From Eublepharis macularius (Eukaryota > Chordata > Lepidosauria > Squamata > Eublepharidae): a stretch of DNA of 64,000 bases. Shown piece by piece: positions 1 to 10,345 of this stretch. A program made the translations under genes and the position numbers. The stretch's first letter is position 1. Each line of letters opens with the position of its first letter. The stretch is taken from contig NC_072806.1 in the NCBI RefSeq assembly GCF_028583425.1, positions 34,642,001 through 34,706,000 of the forward strand, written 5' to 3'. A model generated the notes under the pieces. That model did no database searches, had not been told where the DNA came from, and saw nothing but the letters and a program-made list of their open reading frames with translations.

Positions 1-317
1 AGGCCCTGGGGCCAAGCTCAGTGGGCACCTTGGCTGAGGACTCACCCTGATTATTAGTGCCTGATCTGGTCAGGTCTCTGGGAGTGTTGGGCTAGGGCTC
101 TACCCCCTCCCACTGGGAATGTATAACTCCGAGATCCATACTGCAATTTTGACCAAACTTGGGTGGTGGCTGGAGAAGAGCCTGCTGCACATTCCCTGTG
201 AATATGGGCTCTCTTAAGTGCTAAGGGGGCCGCTCTGGTGCTGATGAACACCAAACACTGAACACGTTCGGTAAAGGGACATGTTCAGGTCCGGTCGGCG
301 GTTTGTGTTCGTCATCG
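1..317. other. Intergenic, mostly unrecognised; MITE-like fragment at its end
   Basis: No gene is visible. The last ~75 bases (about 241-317) are rich in GAACAC/CGTTCG-type words and resemble the GGTTCG/GAACCA-rich MITE at 4484-4910, so they are probably a fragment of a related element. The rest holds nothing I recognise. Confidence 0.4.
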
Positions 318-358
318 AGAACTCCATTCCATCGCGTTCCAGCTGAAAAAAAGCCCTG
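318..358 (+). mobile_element. hAT-type MITE (CAGGGC family), right-end fragment
   Basis: These 41 bases match the right end of the CAGGGC MITE family seen complete at 7951-8278, 38477-38722 and 45401-45741, ending in the terminal inverted repeat GAAAAAAAGCCCTG. The left part is missing, so this is a truncated copy. Confidence 0.75.
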
Positions 359-1157
359 GATTAAAGTACATTGCAGTAAGCGATACTAAGCACTACACAT
401 GTATTCTAGGTGAACGTCTGCACTTTGAATGAACTGTCTTGAGTTTTTTCTAACAGAATTGTATAACCAACACAGGTGTTGCTTTAATTTTTGACGGCCA
501 GTTAAAATTAGTGAATTCTGCCTAGATTAATGTTCTTCTGTCAGAGAATGGACCTATGGTGATCACCAACTTAACTCTTTCTGTCATTTCTCATAGATTT
601 ACAGTTTTGTTTTGCAAGTTCGATATAACGTCATTTTCAGCTAATTAGAAGGTTATACAATAGAAATTATAATTGTTTAATGAAACATCAAACCGATCAT
701 AGTTTGTTTATGCTATCATATGAAAAAGATCTTAGATATTTGCATAAAATAACTTATAAAACATGCTAATTCAGATAGGGTGTTAGAGTTCTGATTGGAA
801 GAAATCTCATGAGAATCTTACCTTTGTGTTGTCTGCTATGGGAATCTTAATGCATTTCATAGAAATTTTGATTGTCAAACTAGCAAGCCTAATTCTTATT
901 GCTTTTCTGTGTTCTGTTTTTGTAGGATATATATTAATGATCATATATATTTTGATATTTTGCTTCTTTAAAAAACGAGAGTATAATTTTAATAAAGGAA
1001 ATAAACTCTAGAACAGTCTCTGTGTACTTTGAGGAGGAGGAGCAAAGCAAAAAGGACCCTATAAATAATGAATTGATAAGCAGAACTTGTTCAAGAACCG
1101 TCCTGTTTGACAGGCCTCAGCTAATTGCTGAAAGCTATCCAACAGTAAAAGATAAAT
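359..1157. other. AT-rich intergenic stretch, no supported gene
   Basis: AT-rich single-copy-looking sequence. A 57-codon reading frame from the ATG at 838 to 1011 would encode a very hydrophobic peptide with a basic tail. AT-rich DNA readily gives hydrophobic frames by chance, and nothing around it (promoter, splice sites, homologous neighbour) supports a gene. AATAAA words occur near 991-1006. Confidence 0.5.
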
Positions 1158-1245
1158 CTAAGGTGCTAGTGGACTCGAATCTTGCTATTCAACTGAAAAC
1201 CAACCTGGCTACCCACCTGAAACTGTTCTTAAACCAGGGCACACC
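1158..1245 (+). repeat. Penelope-like tail repeat, fragment
   Basis: Contains the words AAGGTGCTAGTGGACTC and GGCTACCCACCTGAAACTG, which recur in the foldback repeats at 38254-38466, 44019-44215, 56118-56285 and 62296-62400. The open frame across it (1022-1276) is therefore largely repeat-derived and not a gene. Confidence 0.65.
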
Positions 1246-1704
1246 GCCTGAGCTTATACACAGTGTTGAGACTTGACTTTACCTGCTATATTTGCATGCT
1301 CCTCCATGGTTTAAAACAAAACAAAACAGTTTGCTCTTTTGGTTAAAGATATGCTAGAAAAGCCTAGTTCAGTTTGTTATCAACAATTCAAATACAGCCT
1401 TACCAGTGCGCAAAACAGCAAGCCACGCAAACCTCCCATTCCAGGTATGCATTCTGATGAGTCATATATGAAAAAAATTGGTTTATTTCTGAAATTACAT
1501 AAATAGGCCACATGGTAATGAGATTGCAGTCTGGATTCCCAGGGCCTGATAAACTGGACCCATTTCCCTTCCACGCTTGGCTCGAGGGGTAGAAGGCTGA
1601 TAGGAGCCACAAACAAGGCACAGAGTCCTTTCCCTGATGCAGTCTAGCACAGGCACACAGAGGTCAACTGCCTCTGGACATGGTGGTTCCCTTTAGTTAT
1701 CAGG

Positions 1705-1911
1705 GCTAGTAGCCATTGATGGACTTCTCCTCCTGGAATCTTCCTAATTCACCTTTTAAAGCTGTCTTCACCTTTTAATTCACTGTCTGCTGGCAGTGAA
1801 ATCCACAATTCAATCACTTGTTGAGTAAAGAAGTATCCCGAGAGCTAGCATTATGGGTTCTCTCTCTCCTGTGACTCTAGCCCATGCAATATGGTACAGA
1901 CTTTTATCATG
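1705..1911. repeat. 207-bp repeat, copy 1 of a near-identical pair
   Basis: Matches 5324-5530 base for base at a constant offset of 3619, with two substitutions that I can find. It resembles a dispersed amniote LINE-tail segment (words such as AGTAGCCATTGATGGAC and CAGTGAAATCCACAATTC). Flanking sequences of the two copies differ. Confidence 0.85.
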
Positions 1912-2690
1912 TTTTCCAGCCATCTTTTTTCTAAACCAGTCAATGACTTTTTAGTCATTCTGCTTCTGTGGTTTCCCCCAGCTCTTTTTCTCTTTTAAAG
2001 TAGTTTGAAATTCCTCTTAGAAATGCAACAAATCATATTCTTTGTGGGCAAAATGTTTTGCCACACCTTGATTTGGGAAATATTGCTAAAGCCAAACACA
2101 GGAGCAAGGTAATCTTATCTTGTGGGCTAGATATCCAACCATTGGCCATCCTCGTGCTAAAACATTTTCCAGGTTTCAAAAGACAGCCTCAATTTCCTTG
2201 TGCGCATTCTATGATCTATGGTCAACAAACTGGGGCTGAAATCAACCTGTGAAACTGGTTCTGCTGTGAGGCCGGCTGACAAAGAGGCTCAGCTACTCCT
2301 GACTTCATTTATGCAACAGTTAGCATTATGCAAGATGACGTGAATGTGTCGTCAGTTCATGGGTCAGAGAAGTGAGTCAAGAAGACACCTCTGCCAGGAG
2401 TTACTCGGCCTTTCTGAACTTCTAAGCCAAAAAGAAGTGTCTCCAACCTAATATTCATATATTTTAAATCAATTTTACATGAAATTATCTATTCAGTGTT
2501 TAAAGTGCCCTGTGCATATAATAAATAGTAACAAATACAATCAATAAATAGCTCATCAGTAACATCCATACAATATCTGTATATCATTTGCAGCATAATA
2601 GCCCTTAGTAAATTAGCAGTACATTCCGTGTGAATATCAATAACCCCTCCTTTGCTGGTTTTAATTAAGTCAGTCTACTTTTTTCATCAT
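1912..2690. other. Intergenic, nothing recognised
   Basis: AT-rich sequence with no convincing ORF, RNA gene or complete repeat. Part of 2430-2690 may be the 3' end of the Penelope-like element on the minus strand that follows. Confidence 0.5.
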
Positions 2691-3606
2691 AGGTGCGCCG
2701 TCTAGATTCCTCCCATAGCTCCCATGGCAAGATGCAGTATATGAAGTCTTCAAGTGTTTGAGGATAATAATCTCAGTTATCTATCTTTTTAGGTGCCTCT
2801 TTGCTTGTGTGGGACGCCGCCAGTAAAGGCTCTGCCCAACAAACTGCTAGCCGCGTTTGTTTCACTCATAGAGCTTTTTCAAGGGCAACAATCTACAAAC
2901 CAAATCAAGATGGATCTAATAACAACACATCCTTTATGTACATTTTCAGTAAATATAATAAAATCTCAGTTTCTACTTACATAGTAGTGAAGTTCATTCA
3001 TACACCTCTTTCTCAATCGACGGATGCCATTTCCGTGAGCCAATGGGGCACATTCTATCTAATATATCTTTCTGCAATTTAAGGGGACCATACATACAAT
3101 CGATTTAAAGCAAGCTTACACATTATAAAAAACAAGACAAGTCCCAATCTTGATTAAGCCTGGTTGGCGATCTGGAACACAAATAAAAAATCCAAAACAA
3201 CTCTCGTTGAAGCAGTAGCTGTTGAGAAATTCTACCCTCCCTGTCATGTACCACTTCAAGCACAACAAATCTTAGTTCTCTCTCATTTCTATGACCCTGT
3301 AAATAATGTGTTGTTAAAAGTTCCTTTACTTCTTTCCTCCTAATTTTAGATTGGAGCTCTTGTATCCTAGTCTTCACCACCCAGACTGTACTCCCTATAT
3401 ATATATTTTTTGCATGGGCATTCTATGAGATAAACTACTCCCTGGGTGTTATGCATTGAAAATGCCTTAAGTTGTATCATTCTACTAGGTTGCTGTAGGA
3501 TTACACTGCTACCAGTCATTGCACTTCTGGCAACCTCTGGTTGGATCAGTTGTGTTTGTGGTGGTGGTGGTGGGGAGAACAGAAGTAATTTTGAGATGAC
3601 ATTCAA
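2691..3606 (-). pseudogene. Penelope-like retroelement 3' end, GIY-YIG endonuclease remnant
   Basis: On the minus strand, 3606-3367 reads into GVVYLIECPCKKYIYRE, which resembles the start of a GIY-YIG nuclease domain (family pattern YLIxCxxC...YIGxT) as found at the C-terminus of Penelope-like reverse transcriptases. A frameshift near 3370-3380 moves the continuation into another frame (3380-3123: TRIQELQSKIRRKEVKE, then LTTHYLQ and ELRFVVLEVV), which fits the rest of such a domain. The second half of the motif is degraded (YIYRE instead of YIGRT). Sequence below 3123 would be the element's 3' untranslated region. The reverse transcriptase part is not visible, so this is a 5'-truncated dead copy. 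The family call is by motif only. Confidence 0.65.
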
Positions 3607-4483
3607 AAACTACTGAGGCTGCTGCAAGCAGGATTCTTTGGGCCTGTTATAAAATTACATTTGGACAGGTGGGAGTATCTGTACCACACAATGTGTAAAA
3701 TAACACCTCATGGGGGGGGGGCAATTCTCATCAGGCATCTATGAATTGCAGGATACCCCTTTTGTCCCCATTTCGTAGTTGGTTAGCTCTAAAATGGACT
3801 AGTCTATTCTTCCCACCATTGAAGAGATATGCCTATGAATTTGTTACAGTTCCATCCCAGCTTTCTTCCGTCATGAAATGCAAAGTGAGCTCCTATGAGG
3901 TTTCGTCCAGACCCAGATCTGCTTGATTTCAGCAAGACTGCTGTTTCATGTGACTTCCAGTGGTAACCCACCTGCTACATGTTATGTTCCTGCAAGGTCT
4001 GGTACTATAAGGGTCAGCTGGGGATTCTATTTTGTATTTCTGTTGTGTTTCGCTACAGTGGGGGTCTCCAATGTGCTGCTGTAGGGCCTGCCACTACTTC
4101 CCCTGGCACCCACCAAGCTTTTCATAAACTGGGTGGGGATGTTAAAGGCAGGGCTTGTTATGGACCACCCTCATCCAAAGGAAAGGGTTTTCCATGACCG
4201 GCAGCTGCTGGAAGATCAGGCAGACTGGTAAGCACCTGGGCTTCCCTTGGTCAGTGTGTGCTTCTGTTCCCCCTTTGGGCCAGATCAACTGTTGCATCAG
4301 CTTCTTTTGCAAAGCAGGGAGGGTGCTTTTTTTCTAGCCTTATGCAGGCAGCTGGGCTGTTTCATGAGGGAAGATTACTCAGGACTGGAGTAGAAACCCA
4401 CCACCTTCTCCAGGCTTGCTCTTCTCCCAGTAGTCCAACCAAAGCACAGATAATACTAACCATGACAAGATCAGTGTCTGGAT
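3607..4483. other. Intergenic, nothing recognised
   Basis: A G-run at 3711-3721 and unrecognised sequence. The part just above 3606 may be more of the Penelope-like element, too decayed to call. Confidence 0.45.
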
Positions 4484-4910
4484 TACAGATGGGCACGATC
4501 TGAAAAAACCCTGAACCATGTGGTTCGTCAAATTTCATGAACCACGAACCATGAACTTTCATGAACCTGCCCCTGGTTCGCGAACTGGCTCGTTTGGTTC
4601 GTGAAAACATCACATCCAGGTCAGAAAACCATCACTTCCAGGTCAGCAGAAGGTCACTTCCTGGCCAGCAGGAGTTCACTTCCGGGTCAGCAGAAGGTCT
4701 GCAGGAAGTCCATCTCCTGTTGCCTAGGAAACTGATTGATTGGCACCAGGCTGTCTGCAGTGACGAACCAAAAAATGAACCAAATGAATCAGCCTAAAAG
4801 TTCATGGTGGTTCGTCAGAAATGGGATCTGACAAACCGTGGTTTACGAACCATGAACCGGCCTGGTTCGTGCTTAATTTTGGTTCGTATTTCAGTTCATG
4901 TCCATCTCTA
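4484..4910. mobile_element. hAT-type MITE (AGATGG family) with perfect 8-bp TSD
   Basis: Begins TACAGATGGGCACG and ends CATGTCCATCTCTA, imperfect terminal inverted repeats. It is flanked by the identical octamer GTCTGGAT at 4476-4483 and 4911-4918. An 8-bp duplication is the hAT hallmark. The interior is dense in GGTTCGT and its complement and has no transposase, so the element is non-autonomous. The ORF across it is incidental. Confidence 0.88.
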
Positions 4911-5323
4911 GTCTGGATACTGAATAAGACTGCTTTGTAGGTTCAACATGGTTGCCATGCAATGCTTTTGTAAAGAAGAGGTATTGTGTTTGCCTCTGCC
5001 TCCTGTGACAGCCGTTTTGGGAAGGCGCTTACCAGCCCTTCTCTACATTCCAAAGATGCCCACAGGAGCAAGAACACTGGGGACGCCTGCCTCCAGAACA
5101 GGAACAGGTCAGTTGCCATCTCAGCAAGGACTGAGGTCTAACAGCTGCTTGACACAAATGCTCAGGGGTAGCTTTCCTGTACTGATAGGTATTAGGAATG
5201 TCACCTGACTAAAAAAAATCATAATATGAGTTTTGGTTCATTAATAAATGGATGCAGTTTGTATACCTATTAAAACAAGTAGTTCAGAAGCAGAAAAGCA
5301 TCCTTGCTTTAGTTTTTGGACAC

Positions 5324-5530
5324 GCTAGTAGCCATTGATGGACTTCTTCTCCTGGAATCTTCCTAATTCACCTTTTAAAGCTGTCTTCACCTTTTAATTC
5401 ACTGTCTGCTGGCAGTGAAATCCACAATTCAATCACTTGTTGAGTAAAGCAGTATCCCGAGAGCTAGCATTATGGGTTCTCTCTCTCCTGTGACTCTAGC
5501 CCATGCAATATGGTACAGACTTTTATCATG
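5324..5530. repeat. 207-bp repeat, copy 2 of a near-identical pair
   Basis: Partner of 1705-1911 in the same orientation, 3.6 kb apart, with two differences over 207 bases. See the finding on this duplication. Confidence 0.85.
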
Positions 5531-6077
5531 GAGTAGGATTTGAAACAGTAGCAATGAGAAATTCCAAATCATCTTTAACCAGTCCTTTCCTTGTGACACA
5601 AATGGCTTTGGCTGTCATCTCACCCCTGCTCCTTTAGCTGGTCTGTCCTCTACCACTTCTTTTCAGCATATGCTTGCCTCGGAGACTGAGAAAAGTTTCC
5701 TCCTGATCTTGTGCAGCTGGACGTCCCCTTTGCTGCTTGTAAGATTTGCCTGTTTTAATCTTATCTTCTTGGAGTGAAAATGTTTGCTTAAAAATAAAGC
5801 ACTGGCTTCCTTCTTATCTTGCAACTTTCCACTGTGTGTCTTTGGGGGAAATATGCTTGTGTGGGGAGGCTGAATTCCAAAACAAATATAAATAAAAGAC
5901 AAAGGCAAAGGTGTGGGAGCCTTGTGAGGTTTTTGGAGCAAAGCCTGCCGGCAATTTTCACAGACTGACATGGCTTTATGGAGGATCAGGAGTTCATCGC
6001 TAACCTGCTTGCTGCCTTGTAGAAAAGACTCGGAACCATAAACTTCAGAATGGCAACATCATAAACCGCTGTACAGA
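5531..6077. other. Intergenic, nothing recognised
   Basis: A 102-codon open frame on the minus strand (5663-5971) has no recognisable domain and no supporting context. Treated as non-coding. Confidence 0.45.
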
Positions 6078-6270
6078 TAGGGTTGCCAAATCAGGAAATT
6101 CCTAGAGATTTGGGGAGTGGAGCCTAGAAAAGGCAGGATTGGGGGGTATGATGCCACTGAGTCTGCCCTCCAAAGCAACCATTTTCTCCAGGGGATCTGC
6201 TCTCTGCTCTCTGGAGATTAGTTGTAATTCTTGGAGATCTCCTGGCCCTACCTGGAGGTTGGCAATCCTA
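6078..6270 (+). mobile_element. hAT-type MITE (TAGGGTTGCCA, ~200-bp family), perfect TSD
   Basis: Starts TAGGGTTGCCA and ends TTGGCAATCCTA. The octamer TGTACAGA is duplicated at 6070-6077 and 6271-6278. The interior words (AAATTCCTAGAGATTTGGGG, CCATTTTCTCCAGGGG) recur in the copies at 6795, 11092, 13093 and 39319. Confidence 0.9.
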
Positions 6271-6307
6271 TGTACAGAATGATTTCTATCGCAGACAGTG
6301 GGCTGAG

Positions 6308-6392
6308 CGTGGTGGAAAGTGCCCTCAAATCAGAGCTGACTTATGGAGTCCCCTAGTGGGGTTTGCAAGGCAAAAGACTAACAGCTGAGAGT
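6308..6392 (-). mobile_element. 5S-rRNA-derived SINE, 3' tail fragment
   Basis: The words CAGAGCTGACTTATGG and GGCAAAAGACTAACAG match the tail half of the longer copies at 44851-45062 and 47757-47953, in the same minus orientation. The 5S-like head is absent. Confidence 0.6.
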
Positions 6393-6794
6393 AAAGGTCA
6401 CCAAACTAAAGCAGGCTCTTACCAAGTATAGCCAACCAGCAACCCCAAACTGAAAATGGGAAGCTGAACCCTCAATCTGAGAATTTAAGGACACGCATGA
6501 AGGAGATTACAAATATAGCGCTTTTAAGCTTTTAAATTAGAGAATCAAGCATGTGTTGGAAATCTGCGTGGTTCAAGCTTTGGATGGATTTTGTCCTTCT
6601 TTAGTGAATCTCCGGGTACCTTTCCGTGACAGTGGCAGGGCCAAGCAAGCAGCTCCTTAGGGCCGTGTAATGCTGGTGCCAAGGAGGGACTCGGCTCACC
6701 CCGAGCAAGTAGCATGGAAGGGGACTGTTTTCCCCATACGGGCCACCAGCCAATTCCAAGCAGAGTGGCATGGCCCAGGATAGGTGTATGGAGA

Positions 6795-6988
6795 AGGGTT
6801 GCCACCTCAGGTTTGGAAAATTCCTGAAGGCAGGGCCTGGGGAGGGCAGAGAAGGGAGCTCAACCAAGTTGTGCTGCCAGAGAGTTTGCCCTCCATAGCT
6901 GCCATTTCCCCCAAGGAAACTGATCTCTGTAGTCTAGAGATCAGTTCTAATTCTGGAAGATCTTCAGGCTCCACCTGAAAGTTTACAA
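6795..6988 (+). mobile_element. hAT-type MITE (TAGGGTTGCCA, ~200-bp family), diverged
   Basis: AGGGTTGCCACCTCAGG at the left and CTCCACCTGAAAG at the right match the family at 6078-6270, but ends are eroded and no target duplication is clear. The ORFs over it (6545-6978, both strands) are incidental. Confidence 0.75.
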
Positions 6989-7950
6989 ATTACTTTGAAC
7001 AAGCCCTGGTTGGTCTTGCTGTATTGGTACAATTTGGATGGCTGGGCATCATTGCCCCCTCTGTGGGGATTGGAACACATCCCAAGGTTGCTAAGGAAAC
7101 AGGCCCATGCTCTGGGTCTTCCTGCAATGAAGCCCCCTTCACAGAGCAGTGAGAGAAGATGGGGCACACCCCTTTCCTTCCTCCACCAAGTAACGAATAG
7201 ACATGTTCAGCCCATAGTGTGCCCTCTAAAAGATTGCCAGGTTTTGAGGGGGCAGAAGGGGGCTTTCCACAGCTATGAAAGCATTCCCTAAAAGAGTTGC
7301 CGTATTTTGGCTAAGCCTAAGCAAGACCCATTGCCTTAGTTCAGTGGCTTAACTGTAATTCATGCCTTATAGATTGGTGCATCTAACAAACACCATGTGC
7401 TGTTTGTTTCAGGGCTAGTAGTTGTAATTTACCAATGAAGTCTCCGAAAAACAGAAAGTCTCTAGAGCTTCTTTTACAATGCACAGTATTTCCTTTTAAA
7501 AAACTGATTGTTTATTGAAGTGATGTAAATTCAGATGTCTTAATGATGGGAATGGAGTTAAATCAAGACTCTACTGGCCTCCGCTACCACCACCACCCCG
7601 ACTCCCTGTTTTAAACCCATTTCAGTGACCTGACTCTTCATCTTTCCTTTTGTGAGTGCACATTGCACTCGAGTGCAAATCGATTCCTTCATACATCTTC
7701 CTCTCAGATCTTGCTGCATTTTCCAGCAGTACGATTTCAGGGTAATTTTGTAGCGCCGTGACTTTGCAAGAGAGGCTCTCCTTTGACCAGAAAAATAAAC
7801 ATTTTATTACTTGGCAGATTCTACTTTTTTAAAAATCTAGATTCTTCCAGAGGAGTGGCTTTGGCAACTAAATATTTGGTAATTAAGCCCAGAAGTGTCT
7901 GTGCTGCCCTCATGGCACAATGCATTCTCCTTCTCAGGTTTAGTTCAATG
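6989..7950. other. Intergenic, nothing recognised
   Basis: No coding region, RNA gene or complete repeat recognised. 7490-7760 may be an old LINE fragment, but I cannot assign it. Confidence 0.4.
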
Positions 7951-8278
7951 CAGGGCTTTTTTTTTTGAGAAAAGAGGTGGTGGAACTCAGCATGGAACTC
8001 AGGACCACACAATGACATCACTTTGGGACAGCTGGAACAAGGGAGGAGTTTTTTAAAGTTTAAATCGCCCTCGTCGAAAATGGTCACATGGCCAGTGGCC
8101 CTGCCCCCTGATCTCCAGAGGGGAGTTTAGATTGCCCTCTGCACCGTTCCAGCGGCACGGAAGGCAATCTAAACTCCCCTCTGTCTGGCAATCAGGGGGC
8201 GGGGCCACTGGCCATGTGACCATTTTCAAGAGGTGCTGGAACTCCATTCCACCACGTTCCCACTGAAAAAAAGCCCTG
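7951..8278 (+). mobile_element. hAT-type MITE (CAGGGC family) with internal hairpin
   Basis: Left end CAGGGCTTTTTTTT, right end GAAAAAAAGCCCTG. The flanking octamers GTTCAATG (7943-7950) and GTTCAACT (8279-8286) agree at six of eight bases, fitting an aged 8-bp hAT duplication. The interior (about 8081-8221) is a long inverted repeat with arms of about 60 bases, starting GGTCACATGGCCAGTGGC and ending with its complement, so the single strand would fold into a stable hairpin. It encodes no protein. Confidence 0.9.
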
Positions 8279-8574
8279 GTTCAACTGCTCAGATAGCATA
8301 TTCCCCAATGATTTCCTACAAACAGGCTTGGTTATTCAAATATGCGTCCCTGGTAATGCATTGCTCTCAATTTAGAGCGTGGTGGGTCTCTCGGCACTAA
8401 ATCTCTGAAAGGGAGCCAAGCGTAAGTTAATGCTACTGTAAATGCATGCAGACAAATACAAAATCCCAACACGGTATACTGCTCCTAAGGTAGCTTGCTT
8501 TGAATCTGGTTCCTTTGGTCCTAGTTGGCCCTCCCTTTAGTAGCAGTTTGATCCGTAACAATTAGTAGGTGAGG
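8279..8574. other. Intergenic, nothing recognised
   Basis: Short stretch between a MITE and an unidentified ORF. Nothing is identified. Confidence 0.4.
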
Positions 8575-8892
8575 ATGTTTAGCTTATTCCACGCCATGAA
8601 AAGTGTCAACTCAGAGGCCCTAGAGCCAAAGAACATTTTGGAAATTACGTTAGGAAGCAGACAGTTGCCTGTATTGTTGGAGGAATTTATCCTATGGAGA
8701 GCAAAATCATGTCAGGAAATAATATATAAAGGCTTTGGTTCCATTAGACATTTGTGTATGTTAAGCGACTTTGAGGAAGCTCATGAAAACGCGCCCACCC
8801 TGGTAGCACGTTTGGTTGCTGGAAAGCTGGAAGTTCTCAAGGGTTTGGAAGAAAAAAGAAAAACAGATAATACATTAAGGGACTTCAGTTAA
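8575..8892 (+). CDS. Unidentified 105-codon ORF, possibly a LINE C-terminus
   Basis: An uninterrupted frame from ATG 8575 to TAA 8890-8892. The product is mixed and charged (for example LCMLSDFEEAHENAP, then LVARLVAGKLEVL and a KGLEEKRK tail), unlike low-complexity chance ORFs. I recognise no domain. The spacing of a short acidic segment followed by VARLVAGKL resembles the C-termini of some vertebrate non-LTR reverse transcriptases. The AT-rich run after the stop, with TGAATTGAA-type words near 8970, could be a LINE 3' tail. An in-frame stop just upstream (8566-8568) means it is a fragment or a small gene of its own. No splice or promoter evidence supports a host gene. Confidence 0.3.
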   Translation: MFSLFHAMKSVNSEALEPKNILEITLGSRQLPVLLEEFILWRAKSCQEIIYKGFGSIRHLCMLSDFEEAHENAPTLVARLVAGKLEVLKGLEEKRKTDNTLRDFS

Positions 8893-8989
8893 CTTCACAT
8901 TTACCTCAACTATTTGTATCTTTGGAATTGTGTACTGACCCTTTAAGGAACTGTGTATCCCTGTGAGAATATAATTGAATTGAACACAA

Positions 8990-9120
8990 ATGTATTATGC
9001 CCTTCTTTTCTCCCCAGTGCAGACAAAAGTGACTTCAACATCATTCTCCCCATTTCCATTTTATCCTCACAGCAAAAACCCGGTTTAGGCATGTGAGATT
9101 TTAGACTGAGACATTGGTAC
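8990..9120 (-). mobile_element. tRNA-derived SINE, interrupted by the MITE at 9129-9573
   Basis: The minus-strand tail word CCATTTTATCCTCACAGC is typical of the SINE family seen at 9748 and 49075. The same SINE appears to resume at 9582-9655 (GGTCACCCAGGGAGTTG and CTATTATGCCACA), so a MITE inserted into an older SINE. Confidence 0.6.
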
Positions 9121-9128
9121 AAGGTCAC

Positions 9129-9573
9129 TAGGGTTCCCAGGTGCCCGTTGGTGGTGGGCAAACTCCTGGGGGTTTGCCCCCTTGTCCGTTGATTGGGAGG
9201 GGGCAAACTCCTGGAGCTTGCCTGCCACTGGCAGGCCCACCCAGTGCAGCAACGTCACTTCCATAAGTGATGTTGTTGCACCAGCCGCTGGAGCATCCCC
9301 ATGCTCCGTTTGGAGCCGATTTGGTCCCCAAACTGGCTGAACTGGAGCCGTGTGGAGCGTGGGAGCACTCCCGCGGCCAGCGCGAGGATGTCACTTACGT
9401 GTTGGTGCCGTACACCCAGCATGGTAACATCACTTATGGAAGTGATGTCATCCAGCCACTGCTGGAGCATGTGTGCGCTTTGCGCACACATGAAGATGGA
9501 AACCGGCAGGGGTAAAAGTAAGTGCTAGGTCCCAACCTTCCCAGCGGGAGGCTAGAGGGACCTGGCAACCCTA
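9129..9573 (+). mobile_element. hAT-type MITE (TAGGGTTSCCAGGT, ~450-bp family), perfect TSD
   Basis: Begins TAGGGTTCCCAGGT and ends ACCTGGCAACCCTA. The octamer AAGGTCAC is duplicated at 9121-9128 and 9574-9581. It holds several GGAAGTGA/TCACTTCC-type words and no transposase. Relatives are at 27597-28138 and 49846-50267. The overlapping ORFs on both strands (9128-9528) are artefacts of its GC-rich sequence. Confidence 0.9.
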
Positions 9574-9747
9574 AAGGTCACCCAGGGAGTTGTGGCTAAA
9601 TGCGACTTTGGACGCAGGTCTCCTCAATACTGGTCAGAGACAGTAACTATTATGCCACACTGTGATTTACATGTCTTCATGATTATTTTGCAATTGAGTT
9701 ATTGTAATCTTAAGTGATAAAAAATATGAGCAGTGGCTTTGGTTAGC

Positions 9748-9985
9748 TAAAAGTTGGTGCAGTGGTTAAGAGTGGCAGGACTTTAATCTGGAGAACTGGG
9801 TCTGATTCCCCACTCCTCCGTTCCAAGCCAGCTAGGTGACCTTGGGTCAGTCACAGCTTCTCGGAGCTCTCTCAGCCTCACCCACCTCACAGGGTGATTG
9901 TTGTGAGGATAATAGTAACACACTTTATAAACCACTCTGAGTGGGCGTTAAGTTGTCCTGAAGAGCAGTACATAAATAGAAAAAA
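9748..9985 (+). mobile_element. tRNA-derived SINE
   Basis: A-box-like GTGCAGTGGTTAAGAGTGG and B-box-like GGGTCTGATTCCCC about 40 bases apart, then the conserved body words GACCTTGGGTCAGTCACAG and CACCTCACAGGGTG, ending in an A-rich tail. This is the usual squamate tRNA-SINE organisation. Confidence 0.8.
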
Positions 9986-10224
9986 AGTGAAAAGCAGTTA
10001 CCCCCTCTCTCCCACCGAACAAGGACCGATAATTAACTGTTGATTCATGAATGGCCCAAGCATACTGATGAGTAAGAGAACAGAGAGTAATTACATGTCT
10101 TTTCCATGACACTGGCAGGGCCAACCAAGCAGCTGAAAACAAAGCAGCAAAAGGAAAGTGCAGGGCAGTGGAACCCATATTACAGAGGACTTAATTCTGA
10201 GAGATATAATAAGACATATAATAA

Positions 10225-10345
10225 AAATGATACGAGATATTTGTACCTTTCTCTTCTCCCCAATATGTACAAAAATGCTTTAAAACATCATTCTCCCTCC
10301 TCCATTTTATCCTCATAGCAAAAACCCTCATGTGTGCCAAGTGAA
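10225..10345 (-). mobile_element. tRNA-derived SINE, 3' fragment
   Basis: The minus-strand SINE tail words CATTCTCCCTCCTCC and ATTTTATCCTCATAGC resemble 8990-9120. It is truncated. Confidence 0.45.

Noticed and set aside
826..1276. Two adjacent frames, one encoding a very hydrophobic peptide and the next an acidic one, looking like a membrane gene or a viral env tail
   Set aside because: The first is in AT-rich DNA where hydrophobic frames arise by chance. The second is largely a known repeat segment (1158-1245) and starts only at a GTG.
9128..9528. Overlapping 75-88-codon frames on both strands
   Set aside because: Entirely inside a GC-rich hAT MITE bounded by a perfect 8-bp duplication.
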